DNA from: an uncultured Parabacteroides sp.
GTDB lineage: Bacteria; Bacteroidota; Bacteroidia; Bacteroidales; Tannerellaceae
Assembly: GCA_934725305.1 (NCBI GenBank)
Contig: CAKVBA010000005.1
Location: 1-64,000 of the forward strand
DNA length: 64,000 bases
Direction: 5' to 3'
Shown here piece by piece: positions 17,889 through 26,053 of the stretch. The translations under genes were made by a program, and so were the position numbers. A model generated the notes under the pieces. That model was not told the DNA's origin. It searched no databases and worked only from the letters and a program-made list of their open reading frames with translations. The first letter of the stretch is position 1, and the number at the start of each line of letters is the position of its first letter.

Positions 17889-19208
17889 CTATTCCTTCCA
17901 ATATTTATCAACCAAAGCCTGCTTGATATTTACTTCGGCAGGCTTGAAATACTTGCCGAACAAACCCCAAGCCACATCCAACATCTCGGTTGTATTGAGG
18001 TTGACGTCGATTGCCAACAGTTTGGATGAATAGTCTTTCGCAAAGGCCAACGCACGGTTGTCGTAGTCGGTCAGGTCGAAACCGTTCTCCAGCTTGGTCT
18101 TGGCATTGGCGGCATCGGCATACAAGCGTACAGCGGCATTCATCACCTGCGGATGGTCTTCACGGGTCTTCTTGCCGGTTACGAGCTGTTTCAGACGAGA
18201 CAAGCTTCGGAACGGGTCAACGATAACCTTACCCACATCGCTGTCGCGGCGCAAATAGAGCTGACCTTCTGTGATGTAACCGGTGTTATCAGGCACGGCG
18301 TGTGTGATATCGCCACCCGACAATGTGGTTACCGCAATGATGGTGATAGATCCGCCGGCCGGGAACTGCACCGCCTTTTCGTAGATCTTGGCCAAGTCTG
18401 AATACAACGAACCCGGCATAGAGTCTTTTGACGGAATTTGGTCCATACGGTTAGATACGATGGCCAAGGCATCGGCATAGTTGGTCATGTCGGTCAACAA
18501 CACCAGCACCTTCTCGTTTTTCTGCACTGCGAAGTATTCAGCAGCACACAAGGCCATATCCGGAATCAGGATACGCTCCACCGAAGGGTCTTCGGTTGTA
18601 TTGATGAAGCTGACGATACGGTCGAGCGCACCGGCATTGCTAAATGTGTTCTTAAAGAAAAGGTAGTCGTCGTTGGTCATACCCATACCACCCAAGATAA
18701 TCTTGTCAGACTGAGCACGCAGGGCCACCATGGCCATTACCTGGTTGAAAGGCTGGTCGGGGTCGGCGAAGAAGGGAATCTTCTGGCCGGTCACCAAGGT
18801 GTTGTTCAAGTCGATACCGGCAATACCGGTAGCAATCAGCTCAGAAGGCTGCTGACGACGCACGGGGTTTACCGAGGGGCCACCAATCTCCACCTCTTTG
18901 CCTTCGGGCACCGGACCGCCATCGATCGGGTCGCCATAGGCATTGAAGAAACGGCCGGCCAGCTGATCGCCCACCTTCAAGGTAGGAGCCTTTCCCATAA
19001 ACACCACTTCGGCATTCGTGCGAATACCTTCTGTTCCGGAGAAGACCTGCAGCGTCACTTCGTCGCCCATAATCTTCACCACCTGAGCCAGCTTGCCATC
19101 AACCGAAGCCAACTCATCATAACCCACACCTGACGCTTTCAACGAACAGGTTGCTTTTGTAATCTGGGTAATCTTTGTATATATCTTTTGAAATGCTTTT
19201 GTTGCCAT
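17889..19208 (-). CDS. ntpB: V-type ATPase subunit B
   Basis: 439 residues, the non-catalytic nucleotide-binding subunit. The N-terminal barrel starts FQKIYTKITQITKATCSL; the central domain has GIAGIDLNNTLVTGQKIPFF but no Walker A loop, as expected for B; SIPAGGSITIIAVT-type and DPFRSLSRLKQLV segments follow. Some contacts to ATP come from the Arg of this region. B alternates with A in the soluble hexamer. It follows A by 25 bp and precedes D by 33 bp. Confidence 0.94.
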   Translation of the reverse strand: MATKAFQKIYTKITQITKATCSLKASGVGYDELASVDGKLAQVVKIMGDEVTLQVFSGTEGIRTNAEVVFMGKAPTLKVGDQLAGRFFNAYGDPIDGGPVPEGKEVEIGGPSVNPVRRQQPSELIATGIAGIDLNNTLVTGQKIPFFADPDQPFNQVMAMVALRAQSDKIILGGMGMTNDDYLFFKNTFSNAGALDRIVSFINTTEDPSVERILIPDMALCAAEYFAVQKNEKVLVLLTDMTNYADALAIVSNRMDQIPSKDSMPGSLYSDLAKIYEKAVQFPAGGSITIIAVTTLSGGDITHAVPDNTGYITEGQLYLRRDSDVGKVIVDPFRSLSRLKQLVTGKKTREDHPQVMNAAVRLYADAANAKTKLENGFDLTDYDNRALAFAKDYSSKLLAIDVNLNTTEMLDVAWGLFGKYFKPAEVNIKQALVDKYWKE

Positions 19209-19233
19209 AATTTCGTTTTTAATAGACCATTAG

Positions 19234-20994
19234 CTATTCCTTCACGGCACGTTCAGCAACCAGAGCATCCAGCTCGGCGTTGAACTTCTTGAAGTTTTCG
19301 CTCTCATACTCCGAGTAGTTCATCTGCTTGAACAGGTTGATCATTTTCTTGAAGTATTCCATTACCTCAAGGAAGGTCTCGAACCGGAATTCGGTGTGAC
19401 AGATATTCACCACCTTGTCCAACATAAATTCCTGACGGGCCAACGGAGTCACGGCATCAATCGCGTCGAAGGCATCCTGTTGCAGGATGACGAAGTCGAT
19501 CAATTCAGACTTCCAGAAGGTTACGTGATATTCTACCGGCACACCGTCGTCACCCAGGATATTGATCTGTTCGGCAATCTCCTTACCACGCAACATACGG
19601 GTCTTCACCTCGTTGACCTTCTCGATCCATGAGGGCGAGATATGCTTGGCAATGTATTCCTGGAATTCGGGATATTCCAAATATTTAGAGTAACTGTCAA
19701 TCGGGTTCACCGCCGGATAACGCTTGCGGTCGGCACGCTCCTGCTCCAAGGCATAGAAACAGCGGGCCACCTTCTTGGTGTTTTCGGTCACCGGCTCCTT
19801 CAAGTTACCACCGGCCGGAGACACCGTACCGATAAAGGTAACAGATCCGGTTGCTCCGTTATTCAGATGAACGAAACCGGCACGTGCATAGAAGTTGGCC
19901 ACGATAGCAGACAAATCCATCGGGAAGGCATCAGGTCCGGGAAGCTCTTCCAAACGGTTCGACATCTCACGCAAAGCCTGTGCCCAACGAGAAGTTGAGT
20001 CGGCCATCAGCAACACCTTCAGCCCCATGCTTCGGTAATATTCGGCAATGGTCATGGCGGTATAGACAGAGGCTTCACGGGCAGCCACCGGCATGTTTGA
20101 CGTATTGGCGATGATGATGGTACGCTCCATCAGCTTGCGGCCTGTATGCGGGTCAACCAGTTCGGGAAACTCGGTAAAGATCTCCACAACCTCGTTGGCA
20201 CGTTCACCACAGGCAGCGATAATCACGATATCGGCTTCGGCCTGTTTTGAGATGGCATGCTGAAGCACCGTCTTGCCGGTACCAAACGGGCCGGGGATAA
20301 ATCCGGTACCGCCCTCAACAATCGGGTTGATGGTATCGATGGTACGTACACCGGTCTCCAACAATTTGAATGGACGCGGTTTTTCTTTATAACAGGTGAT
20401 GGCACGCTTCACCGGCCACTTCTGTATCATGGTCACCGGTGTTTCCTGTCCGGCTTCGTCAACAATCACAGCGATGGTTTCATGCACCGTGTAGGCACCG
20501 GCAGCAGCCAACGACTTAATGGTATAAATGCCCTGCAAAGTGAAGGGAACCATAATCTTATGCGGCTGGAAGTTTTCATCCACCTCGCCCAGCCAGTCTC
20601 CGGCAGCCACCTTGTCGCCCACCTTTGCCAACGGCTTGAAGTCCCATTTCTTTTCACTATCCAAGGGGAATGTATATTCACCTCTCTTCAGGAAGACACC
20701 CTCCATTTTGTCGAGGTCGTTTTGCAGACCGTCGTAGTTGCGTGAAAGCATACCCGGTCCTAAAGTAACCTCCAACATGTGTCCCTGAAACTCAGCTTCG
20801 TCACCCACACGCATACCACGTGTGCTCTCGAACACCTGCACAAAGGCATTCTTTCCTATCACCTTGATAACCTCCGACATCAGCTTGACGCCTCCGACGG
20901 AAATATAACAGATTTCATTCTGAGAAACCGGTCCGTCCACCTCAACGGTCACCAGGTTGGACACGATTCCTTTTACAATTCCTTTCGTAGCCAT
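19234..20994 (-). CDS. ntpA: V-type ATPase catalytic subunit A
   Basis: 586 residues. Catalytic features: Walker A GPFGTGKTVLQ near residue 235, the non-homologous region of V-type A subunits (residues about 110-200, DKVAAGDWLGEV), the catalytic-Glu segment CGERANEVVEIFTEFP, and Walker B-type LKVLLMADSTSRWAQALREMSNRL. The Thr in place of the Ser usual in GPFGSGKT is conservative. The subunit hydrolyses or makes ATP, coupled to ion flow through I and K. It starts 2 bp after the DUF2764 stop codon, showing tight coupling. Confidence 0.95.
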   Translation of the reverse strand: MATKGIVKGIVSNLVTVEVDGPVSQNEICYISVGGVKLMSEVIKVIGKNAFVQVFESTRGMRVGDEAEFQGHMLEVTLGPGMLSRNYDGLQNDLDKMEGVFLKRGEYTFPLDSEKKWDFKPLAKVGDKVAAGDWLGEVDENFQPHKIMVPFTLQGIYTIKSLAAAGAYTVHETIAVIVDEAGQETPVTMIQKWPVKRAITCYKEKPRPFKLLETGVRTIDTINPIVEGGTGFIPGPFGTGKTVLQHAISKQAEADIVIIAACGERANEVVEIFTEFPELVDPHTGRKLMERTIIIANTSNMPVAAREASVYTAMTIAEYYRSMGLKVLLMADSTSRWAQALREMSNRLEELPGPDAFPMDLSAIVANFYARAGFVHLNNGATGSVTFIGTVSPAGGNLKEPVTENTKKVARCFYALEQERADRKRYPAVNPIDSYSKYLEYPEFQEYIAKHISPSWIEKVNEVKTRMLRGKEIAEQINILGDDGVPVEYHVTFWKSELIDFVILQQDAFDAIDAVTPLARQEFMLDKVVNICHTEFRFETFLEVMEYFKKMINLFKQMNYSEYESENFKKFNAELDALVAERAVKE

Positions 20995-20996
20995 AA

Positions 20997-21887
20997 CTAT
21001 CTATTATTGTTTCTTTTAAATTCATCCAAGGCATTTACACTGCCCTTCTTCATTGCACCGACAATCTGGCGGAAGGTCTTTTCGCCGGTGGCTTTGTCGA
21101 GTGTTACCCAACGTTCGATCATCTCCAGCTTGAGCATATAGGCGAATACACACTCGATGTCAAACACCTTGAAGAGTGTATTATCGTCGAGCCATTTCCA
21201 CTTGAGAAGGTCTTTTTTCTTCTCGCGTACGCTCAGGTCTTGCTCCTCCACGATGCGCTGTAGCTCAGGCAGATAATCGACAATCTCGTCCAAGCCAAAG
21301 TCGCGTGCATTCGATGAGAGGATGCTGCGTGCCACCTGGTTATCGCCTACAATATAGTCTGCTTTATCCAATCCATACTTGCGACAGGTAAAAGCAGTCA
21401 AAATATTATTGATATTCAGATTCAATTCATACCACTGGGTCACAAAGCGATTGCCACATTTCATGGCATAATCATAGTAGAGGGCTGATAGGCGGTCTTC
21501 CCATGGAATGTTTTTCTGCTCGTTCTTATCGCTGCACAACTCCTCTTCTACATAGGTGCGGATAAAAGCGGCGATATAGGGAGGCAGCTGTTTGTTTTGG
21601 GGTAATTTCTCTTCATTATCAATGGCATATTTCAAAGCCTGCATATACTGCTCATAGGCTTCGATCCGAATGGAGCCCTTGGGATCCGGTCGAAACTCCG
21701 GATTGTTCAGATAGGCAAACAGATTCTTGTTGTCGAACTTCAAAAAGAAGAGATCGATCAGCTTCTTGTCGCTACGCGAAAGCATGCCGTCAATCTCGTC
21801 GCGAAACTCGGCAACGGAATAAACCAGTTTGCTGTCATCAAGGGCAATGGTAGGGAGTCCGGCTATTAAGTAATAATATTTACTCAT
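20997..21887 (-). CDS. DUF2764 family protein, probable V-ATPase subunit C equivalent
   Basis: 296 residues, mostly helical and without membrane segments: starts MSKYYYLIAGLPTIALDDSK (DUF2764 hallmark), includes NRFVTQWYELNLNINNILTAFTCRKYG and DEIVDYLPELQRI. DUF2764 proteins occur only inside Bacteroidetes/Chlamydiae-type V-ATPase operons. It lies between E and A with gaps of 2 bp on each side, in the place where archaeal operons carry subunit C, so the role is inferred to be the collar/socket joining the central stalk to the ring. That is context inference; no motif proves it. Confidence 0.85.
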   Translation of the reverse strand: MSKYYYLIAGLPTIALDDSKLVYSVAEFRDEIDGMLSRSDKKLIDLFFLKFDNKNLFAYLNNPEFRPDPKGSIRIEAYEQYMQALKYAIDNEEKLPQNKQLPPYIAAFIRTYVEEELCSDKNEQKNIPWEDRLSALYYDYAMKCGNRFVTQWYELNLNINNILTAFTCRKYGLDKADYIVGDNQVARSILSSNARDFGLDEIVDYLPELQRIVEEQDLSVREKKKDLLKWKWLDDNTLFKVFDIECVFAYMLKLEMIERWVTLDKATGEKTFRQIVGAMKKGSVNALDEFKRNNNR

Positions 21888-21889
21888 AA

Positions 21890-22480
21890 TCAGAACAACA
21901 TTTCTACCAACTGTGGACGCAAGAAGTCCTTGAAGAATGCAACGAACTCCTCTTCACCAAAGGTAATCTTATAGGAACCATCGGCCGGAACGATCGTAAA
22001 CGCAGCCTCTCTGCCATTCACTTTCTCTATCTTGATACCCTTGTTCAACAGTTCTTTTGCATTGCTCTGGAAGTAGTTTGTCAGTGCTTCGGCATCGGCT
22101 GTCTGAATCACCAGACCTTCGTTCTTGGCCCATGTCTTAGCCATCTCAAGAATCATCTTCTGCATGAAGTTTTTGTCCGAAACAACCGCTTTCACGTTGG
22201 CAGATGTGATTTCACCGGTGATCAGATTGGTCACTTCACTCTTCAAGACCTCTACTGATTGGGCAGCAAACAGCTTCAACTCGGCTTCGGTGTTCTTTTT
22301 CAACTCGGCAGCCTGTTTTTCTGCAGCGGCAACAATAGCCTTTGCCTCTGCTTCAGCTTCTGCCAGAAGAGCCTGTTTGCGTTCATTTGCTTCAGCAATG
22401 ATTCGTCCTGCTTCTTCATTTCCTTTCTCTACTCCTTCGCGGTAGATCTTATCAGTCAGTTCCTGAATCTTTGTATCCAT
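21890..22480 (-). CDS. ntpE: V-type ATPase subunit E (peripheral stalk)
   Basis: 196 residues: an Ala/Glu/Lys-rich coiled coil over the first 85 residues (EAGRIIAEANERKQALLAEA) and a globular C-terminal head (GREAAFTIVPADGSYKITFGEEEFVAFFKDFLRPQLVEMLF). The start MDTKIQELTDKIYREGVEKG is typical. In well-studied systems E pairs with subunit G/H; no such gene is in this operon. It is the first gene of seven (E-DUF2764-A-B-D-I-K). A -7-like TAACTTTG lies about 90 bp upstream. Confidence 0.9.
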   Translation of the reverse strand: MDTKIQELTDKIYREGVEKGNEEAGRIIAEANERKQALLAEAEAEAKAIVAAAEKQAAELKKNTEAELKLFAAQSVEVLKSEVTNLITGEITSANVKAVVSDKNFMQKMILEMAKTWAKNEGLVIQTADAEALTNYFQSNAKELLNKGIKIEKVNGREAAFTIVPADGSYKITFGEEEFVAFFKDFLRPQLVEMLF

Positions 22481-22567
22481 TATTTTCTATATTTTTAGTT
22501 GTAATTCCTTTTTTCAGCAACTCTTTTTTAAAATCGTTGTCTTTATCTGATAACAATATCTGCGCCC

Positions 22568-22575
22568 CAAAGTTA
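22568..22575 (-). promoter_or_regulatory. -7 element of V-ATPase operon promoter
   Basis: TAACTTTG on the - strand fits TAnnTTTG, about 90 bp upstream of the first V-ATPase gene; no TTTG is present at the usual distance (the nearest is 31 bp away), so only the -7 is supported. Confidence 0.4.
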
Positions 22576-22687
22576 CTTTTTTTTTTGACTTAACCTATTT
22601 AAAGGGCAAAAATTCCTTAAAAATAAGACATCCTAAGTCGAAGTATTTAATCCTCAGCACTTAATTTTTAAGCTATCCGCCATTTAT

Positions 22688-22708
22688 CCAGAGGGCGCTG
22701 CCCTCTGG
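22688..22708. terminator. GC-rich palindrome after the DMT permease gene
   Basis: CCAGAGGGCGCTGCCCTCTGG folds perfectly and lies just beyond the permease stop, so it may terminate. It resembles the CCCAGGGCGTTGCCCTGGG units of the interspersed repeat family, without a T tract. Confidence 0.5.
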
Positions 22709-22719
22709 GTGATAGAGTG

Positions 22720-23679
22720 TTATTGCCCTCTCTCAACACTTTTAGACGAACCGTTCTTCTTGAATTTCTCCATTTCTGCCCGGCTTCGGCTGGAAGTCAC
22801 CAGATAGACGCCTCCGAAAATAAGGAGTACGGCTATCATTTTGATTTCACTGAATGTATCCAAGCCCAGATATACAGCGACAATGCAGGCCACCACCGGC
22901 TGGATATAATTGTACATACCGGCCACAGTAGGACGAAGTTTCTTCTGTCCTATCACTATCAGCATGTAGCTGATGAAAGTGGCTCCAACCACAATAAGCA
23001 GCAACCCACCGATTTCTCTCGCTTGCAAACTGCTCCAATGGGCGTTCATCAAGTCATGGGCAGAGAATGGAAGGATGCAGATAAAAGCATACGTAAACAT
23101 CCATTTCATCAAGGTGATCAAGGAATATTTGTTCACGAAATTCTTATAAAACACGATATAGAAGGCATAACAGAACTGGGCAAACAAGATCAGCAAATCT
23201 CCCCAAATGGCTGTATCGCTCTGAGCCGCAGATGCGGAAATATTTATTCGGCTTCCCAAGATAAGCAACAAAGCTCCTCCTGCACCAAAGGCGATACCTA
23301 AGACTTTTTTTCCGGTAATCGGCTCTTTCAGGATAAAGGCAGACAACACCATTGCCCAAAGTGGCATACTGGTGCTGATGATAGAAGCATCACCCGGAGA
23401 AGTCAAGCTCACACCGAAGATGAAACTTCCTTGATTGAGCACAATGGCGAAGAGTGAAGCAAAAAACAGACTGACCATATCTTTGTGATTGACGTGTTCA
23501 GGCTTCTGAAACAGTGAAGCAATCCAAAACAAAACCATAGCGCCTGCAATGCGTAAATCAGTTATTACCAATGGAGTGATTGCGCCACCTGCTAAAATCA
23601 TTTTAGAAATCGGCGACATAAGTCCCCACATAGTATTTGCCCCTAACATGGAGGCATGACCTTTCCAATCGAAATTCAT
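22720..23679 (-). CDS. EamA/DMT-superfamily transporter
   Basis: 319 residues with ten hydrophobic segments arranged as two EamA repeats: GANTMWGLMSPISKMIL... in the first helix and GDLLILFAQFCYAFYIVFYK opening the second half. The C-terminal tail after the last helix is basic (SSRSRAEMEKFKKNGSSKSV). DMT family members move small metabolites such as amino acids or nucleosides across the inner membrane; no substrate can be assigned here. It is a single gene, flanked by the V-ATPase operon promoter on one side and a repeat island on the other. Confidence 0.88.
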   Translation of the reverse strand: MNFDWKGHASMLGANTMWGLMSPISKMILAGGAITPLVITDLRIAGAMVLFWIASLFQKPEHVNHKDMVSLFFASLFAIVLNQGSFIFGVSLTSPGDASIISTSMPLWAMVLSAFILKEPITGKKVLGIAFGAGGALLLILGSRINISASAAQSDTAIWGDLLILFAQFCYAFYIVFYKNFVNKYSLITLMKWMFTYAFICILPFSAHDLMNAHWSSLQAREIGGLLLIVVGATFISYMLIVIGQKKLRPTVAGMYNYIQPVVACIVAVYLGLDTFSEIKMIAVLLIFGGVYLVTSSRSRAEMEKFKKNGSSKSVERGQ

Positions 23680-23834
23680 AATTCTTTATATCATTAAAAT
23701 TCTATGCTATCTTTGGTTATGCAACGTATATTTTTATCTGCTGTTACAAATCAAATGACGTAAATTATCTAAGCCCAAAGGTAATTTATTCTTTTTAGAT
23801 TTTACTCATTAAATAATAGACTCTGACAAAAGTT
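23680..23834. other. Intergenic start of the DMT permease gene
   Basis: 155 bp upstream of the permease start. It is AT-rich, with TATCTTTG on the + strand near 23708. No gene is seen. Confidence 0.4.
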
Positions 23835-24600
23835 TTGTGTTTTATCCTATCAGACGGAGATCATTGGGCCTTCAGCCCGCTGTTACCCTCAAACATTACC
23901 CAATGGCAACGCATTGGATTCACATTATTGACGCTATTTCGCATTCATCCATGGCGTTGGCCTTGTGGAAAAGGAATGATGAAGCAAGGATGGAAAACCA
24001 ACAATGTTGCAAAGACGGGCATTCCGTCGGATGGTTTTGTTGGGTGTTTTGTGTGCAACGGGCATTCCGCCGAATGTTTTTGGATGATTGTTTGTGCGTC
24101 AACAACGGGCTGAAGGCCCAATGGATTCTCCTTAGCCCAGGGCAACGCCCTGGGTATGTGATAAATAAGAGGTTACGCCCTACAGGGGCAAAAGTACGGT
24201 AGAGCTGCCATTTGCCGAATACCCTGCATCAAAACAACCATATTTTTTATTTCTATAAAAATACAATAAGCCAACGAGCGGACAAGAGGCTCTTAATCCG
24301 GTAAAAACGGAGTAGGCTATTTCCGGAAATTGGATAACTACTCCTTTCCGACGGAGTCCCTACCCAATCCGAACGGAGTCCCTACCCATTTTCAAAAAAG
24401 TCCCTAGACTTTTTCCGAAAAGTCTATACCCTTTTTCCAAAAACTCTATAGACCCTTGAAAAATAGCTTACTACCTCTTTTTTAAGGGTATTTGAGCCGA
24501 GGCGGACTCGTCCGTCCGTTCTGCCGGAATCATCCATCATTTCTAACGGATGCGTCTCTCATTTTTAGCAAAAACAGACTTCCATAAAATACAATAACAC
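23835..24600 (-). repeat. Composite interspersed-repeat island, copy 1
   Basis: A gene-free island of GC-rich palindromic units: ATTGGGCCTTCAGCCCG (about 23864-23880), an ATTGGATTCACATTATTG unit (about 23913-23930), GGGCTGAAGGCCCAATGG (about 24107-24124), AGCCCAGGGCAACGCCCTGGG (about 24134-24154), and then a module with repeated 'ggactccg' and 'gggact' elements (24300-24480). Read on the - strand it matches much of 45270-45790, so the two form an inverted pair. Short frames inside it look like translated repeat and are not called as genes. It occupies the 951-bp gap between the DMT permease and the Abi gene. Confidence 0.75.
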
Positions 24601-24630
24601 CCGTGCATGAGGCGTTGTTGCTATCCACTC

Positions 24631-25542
24631 TTACATCCGTTGTGTCCATAAAGGTTCGCTCTCCCATCCATTCGGAAATCCAAGAGCTGCCAGATCTATC
24701 TCTGGAGAATTGGCAAATAGCGTGTGCATCTTTCCCAACATATCATTGTTAGGCGATATAATGTCAAGAAAATACTTGATGATACAGATAGTGAAATACA
24801 CTCTTTGAGGATTTGTCTGCAAAGAAATCCAAGGATGAGCAATCCTTCTTGGAGATACTGGCATGATTAAACTTACCTTGTTCCATACTCTTGAATGATG
24901 GCAACAGGCATTTCTCAACAATGTCAAAGATGTTATCCAAGATTCCAAGACAATTGGTTGCAAGCCAAAATAATGGGAGATGCGCTTACGAATCTTGTCT
25001 ATTTTCAGATTACGATAAACCATGTTCACATTGCCTATTGTCAGTAACTCCCCCAAAATCCATGATGGCGGATATGGGTCGCAATAGCTGTTTTTGAAAT
25101 GCTTAATGAATTCTTCTGTTGATTTTGAATATTCCTTATCGATGGTATTCTTTGTATCTTGAAAAGTTCTTTGGTTGGCAAAGTGAACCGAATTTGTCAG
25201 CCAATAAATATCTCCTGTCATCTGCACAGGAATATTCATAATGGCACGACGAATGGCTATCTCAATTTTCTCAATCTCGTTGAGAAGAAGCATACGCAAC
25301 TTCTTGTCGAAGCGGTATAGATTCAACACTTTTTGGAAAGTTGTACTATCTTTATACTGATGGGATTCTTTTGGAACTTTCAAGAATGGGTACATATAAG
25401 CAGAAAGACGATAGTACCCGATGTTCTCCAAATACCGTACCGCTTTGGCTTCGTCAGAAATGATAAGTCCACGATTTTCCAATAGGGCCACCAAGTCTGC
25501 CTCTGCCATATAATGTTTCGTAAAGTGCGGCAATCTTTCCAT
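24631..25542 (-). CDS. Abi_2-family (AbiD/AbiF) HEPN protein
   Basis: 303 residues from the ATG at 25542; the longer frame would need a TTG. Abi_2 features: HYMAEADLVALLENRGLII near the start, NIGYYRLSAYMYPF, then LNLYRFDKKLRMLLLNEIEKIEIAIRR, and the HEPN signature LRNACCHHSRVWN with R210-x4-H215 (H216 adjacent). HEPN domains with this motif are often RNases that act as dimers; members of the family cause abortive phage infection, and AbiF-type proteins have been linked to the origin of Cas13. Expression seems controlled: a strong promoter sits about 85 bp upstream with a leader that includes a hairpin and five T. It lies between a repeat island and a decayed duplicate of the next gene, typical of a defence locus gained by transfer. 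Confidence 0.85.
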   Translation of the reverse strand: MERLPHFTKHYMAEADLVALLENRGLIISDEAKAVRYLENIGYYRLSAYMYPFLKVPKESHQYKDSTTFQKVLNLYRFDKKLRMLLLNEIEKIEIAIRRAIMNIPVQMTGDIYWLTNSVHFANQRTFQDTKNTIDKEYSKSTEEFIKHFKNSYCDPYPPSWILGELLTIGNVNMVYRNLKIDKIRKRISHYFGLQPIVLESWITSLTLLRNACCHHSRVWNKVSLIMPVSPRRIAHPWISLQTNPQRVYFTICIIKYFLDIISPNNDMLGKMHTLFANSPEIDLAALGFPNGWESEPLWTQRM

Positions 25543-25573
25543 TAGCGTATTTTGAGAGCAAACGTATATATAC

Positions 25574-25621
25574 AAAAAGCCCCACGCATTTGAGCATCGT
25601 TGAGAGGCTTGGTGGGAACTG
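25574..25621 (-). ncRNA. Structured leader or small RNA before the abi gene
   Basis: From the inferred start at about 25621, the leader reads CCCAC (25616-25612), a 26-nt loop, GTGGG (25585-25581), then GC and five T (25578-25574), which looks like a terminator 32 nt before the abi ATG. A second pairing, AAGCC with GGCTT, uses some of the same bases, so the two hairpins exclude each other. This could be an attenuator or a short RNA of about 48 nt. The stems are only 5 bp, so the call is tentative. Confidence 0.4.
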
Positions 25622-25627
25622 ACACTG

Positions 25628-25658
25628 CAAATCTATAAATAATCATTGATATTACAAA
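25628..25658 (-). promoter_or_regulatory. Promoter of the abi gene
   Basis: TTTG (25655-25658), 19-bp spacer, TAGATTTG (25628-25635): an exact match to the Bacteroides -33/-7 consensus, with transcription expected from about 25621. Confidence 0.75.
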
Positions 25659-25689
25659 CCTTTCGACAAGAAAAAATCACACAAATAAT

Positions 25690-25900
25690 GTGTTCTTCTT
25701 GAAATATTCTTCTTGAAACAACAAGAGACGGCACCATTCTCTCAACCTCCACCGATGCCCAAGAGCTGGAGCCTATTATCAAGAAAGCTTTAACCCAAAT
25801 CGGTCATTAGAACGGAAAAAGTAAAACAGCTGAATGTTTTTATTCTTTCCAACTCTTGTCGGCACTTCTCTTGGCATCTTGTTTCCGGCGGGTCATAATT
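25690..25900 (+). pseudogene. Relic of a duplicated tlpA-like gene
   Basis: 25727-25900 matches 27272-27447 (the last 28 codons and 3' flank of the downstream tlpA-like gene) with a few changes. Just before it, 25708-25731 matches 26292-26315 from the middle of the same gene. The two parts join at a shared GACGG, so an ancestral tandem copy lost about 960 bp by deletion at that 5-bp microhomology. The reading frame is broken across the joint, and no start or thioredoxin motif is left. Confidence 0.8.
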
Positions 25901-26053
25901 ACAAAACAACTTGGACGTGAATTCAAGTATTCATTCCCGAGGAAATAAGGAAGTACAAATTTGAGAAAAATGGATTCTGTTTTCAAAAAATGTGTAACTT
26001 TATAGCCATATCGCTACGATAATATTATAATAGGTATCAAATCAATAGAAACA

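Noticed and set aside
23837..24202. 121-residue frame in the repeat island
   Set aside because: It is made of the palindromic repeat (LSPGQRPGYV-type translation), so I treat it as spurious.
25543..25575. Upstream extension of the abi gene with 11 residues
   Set aside because: It would need a TTG start inside the leader hairpin; the ATG at 25542 fits the family start.
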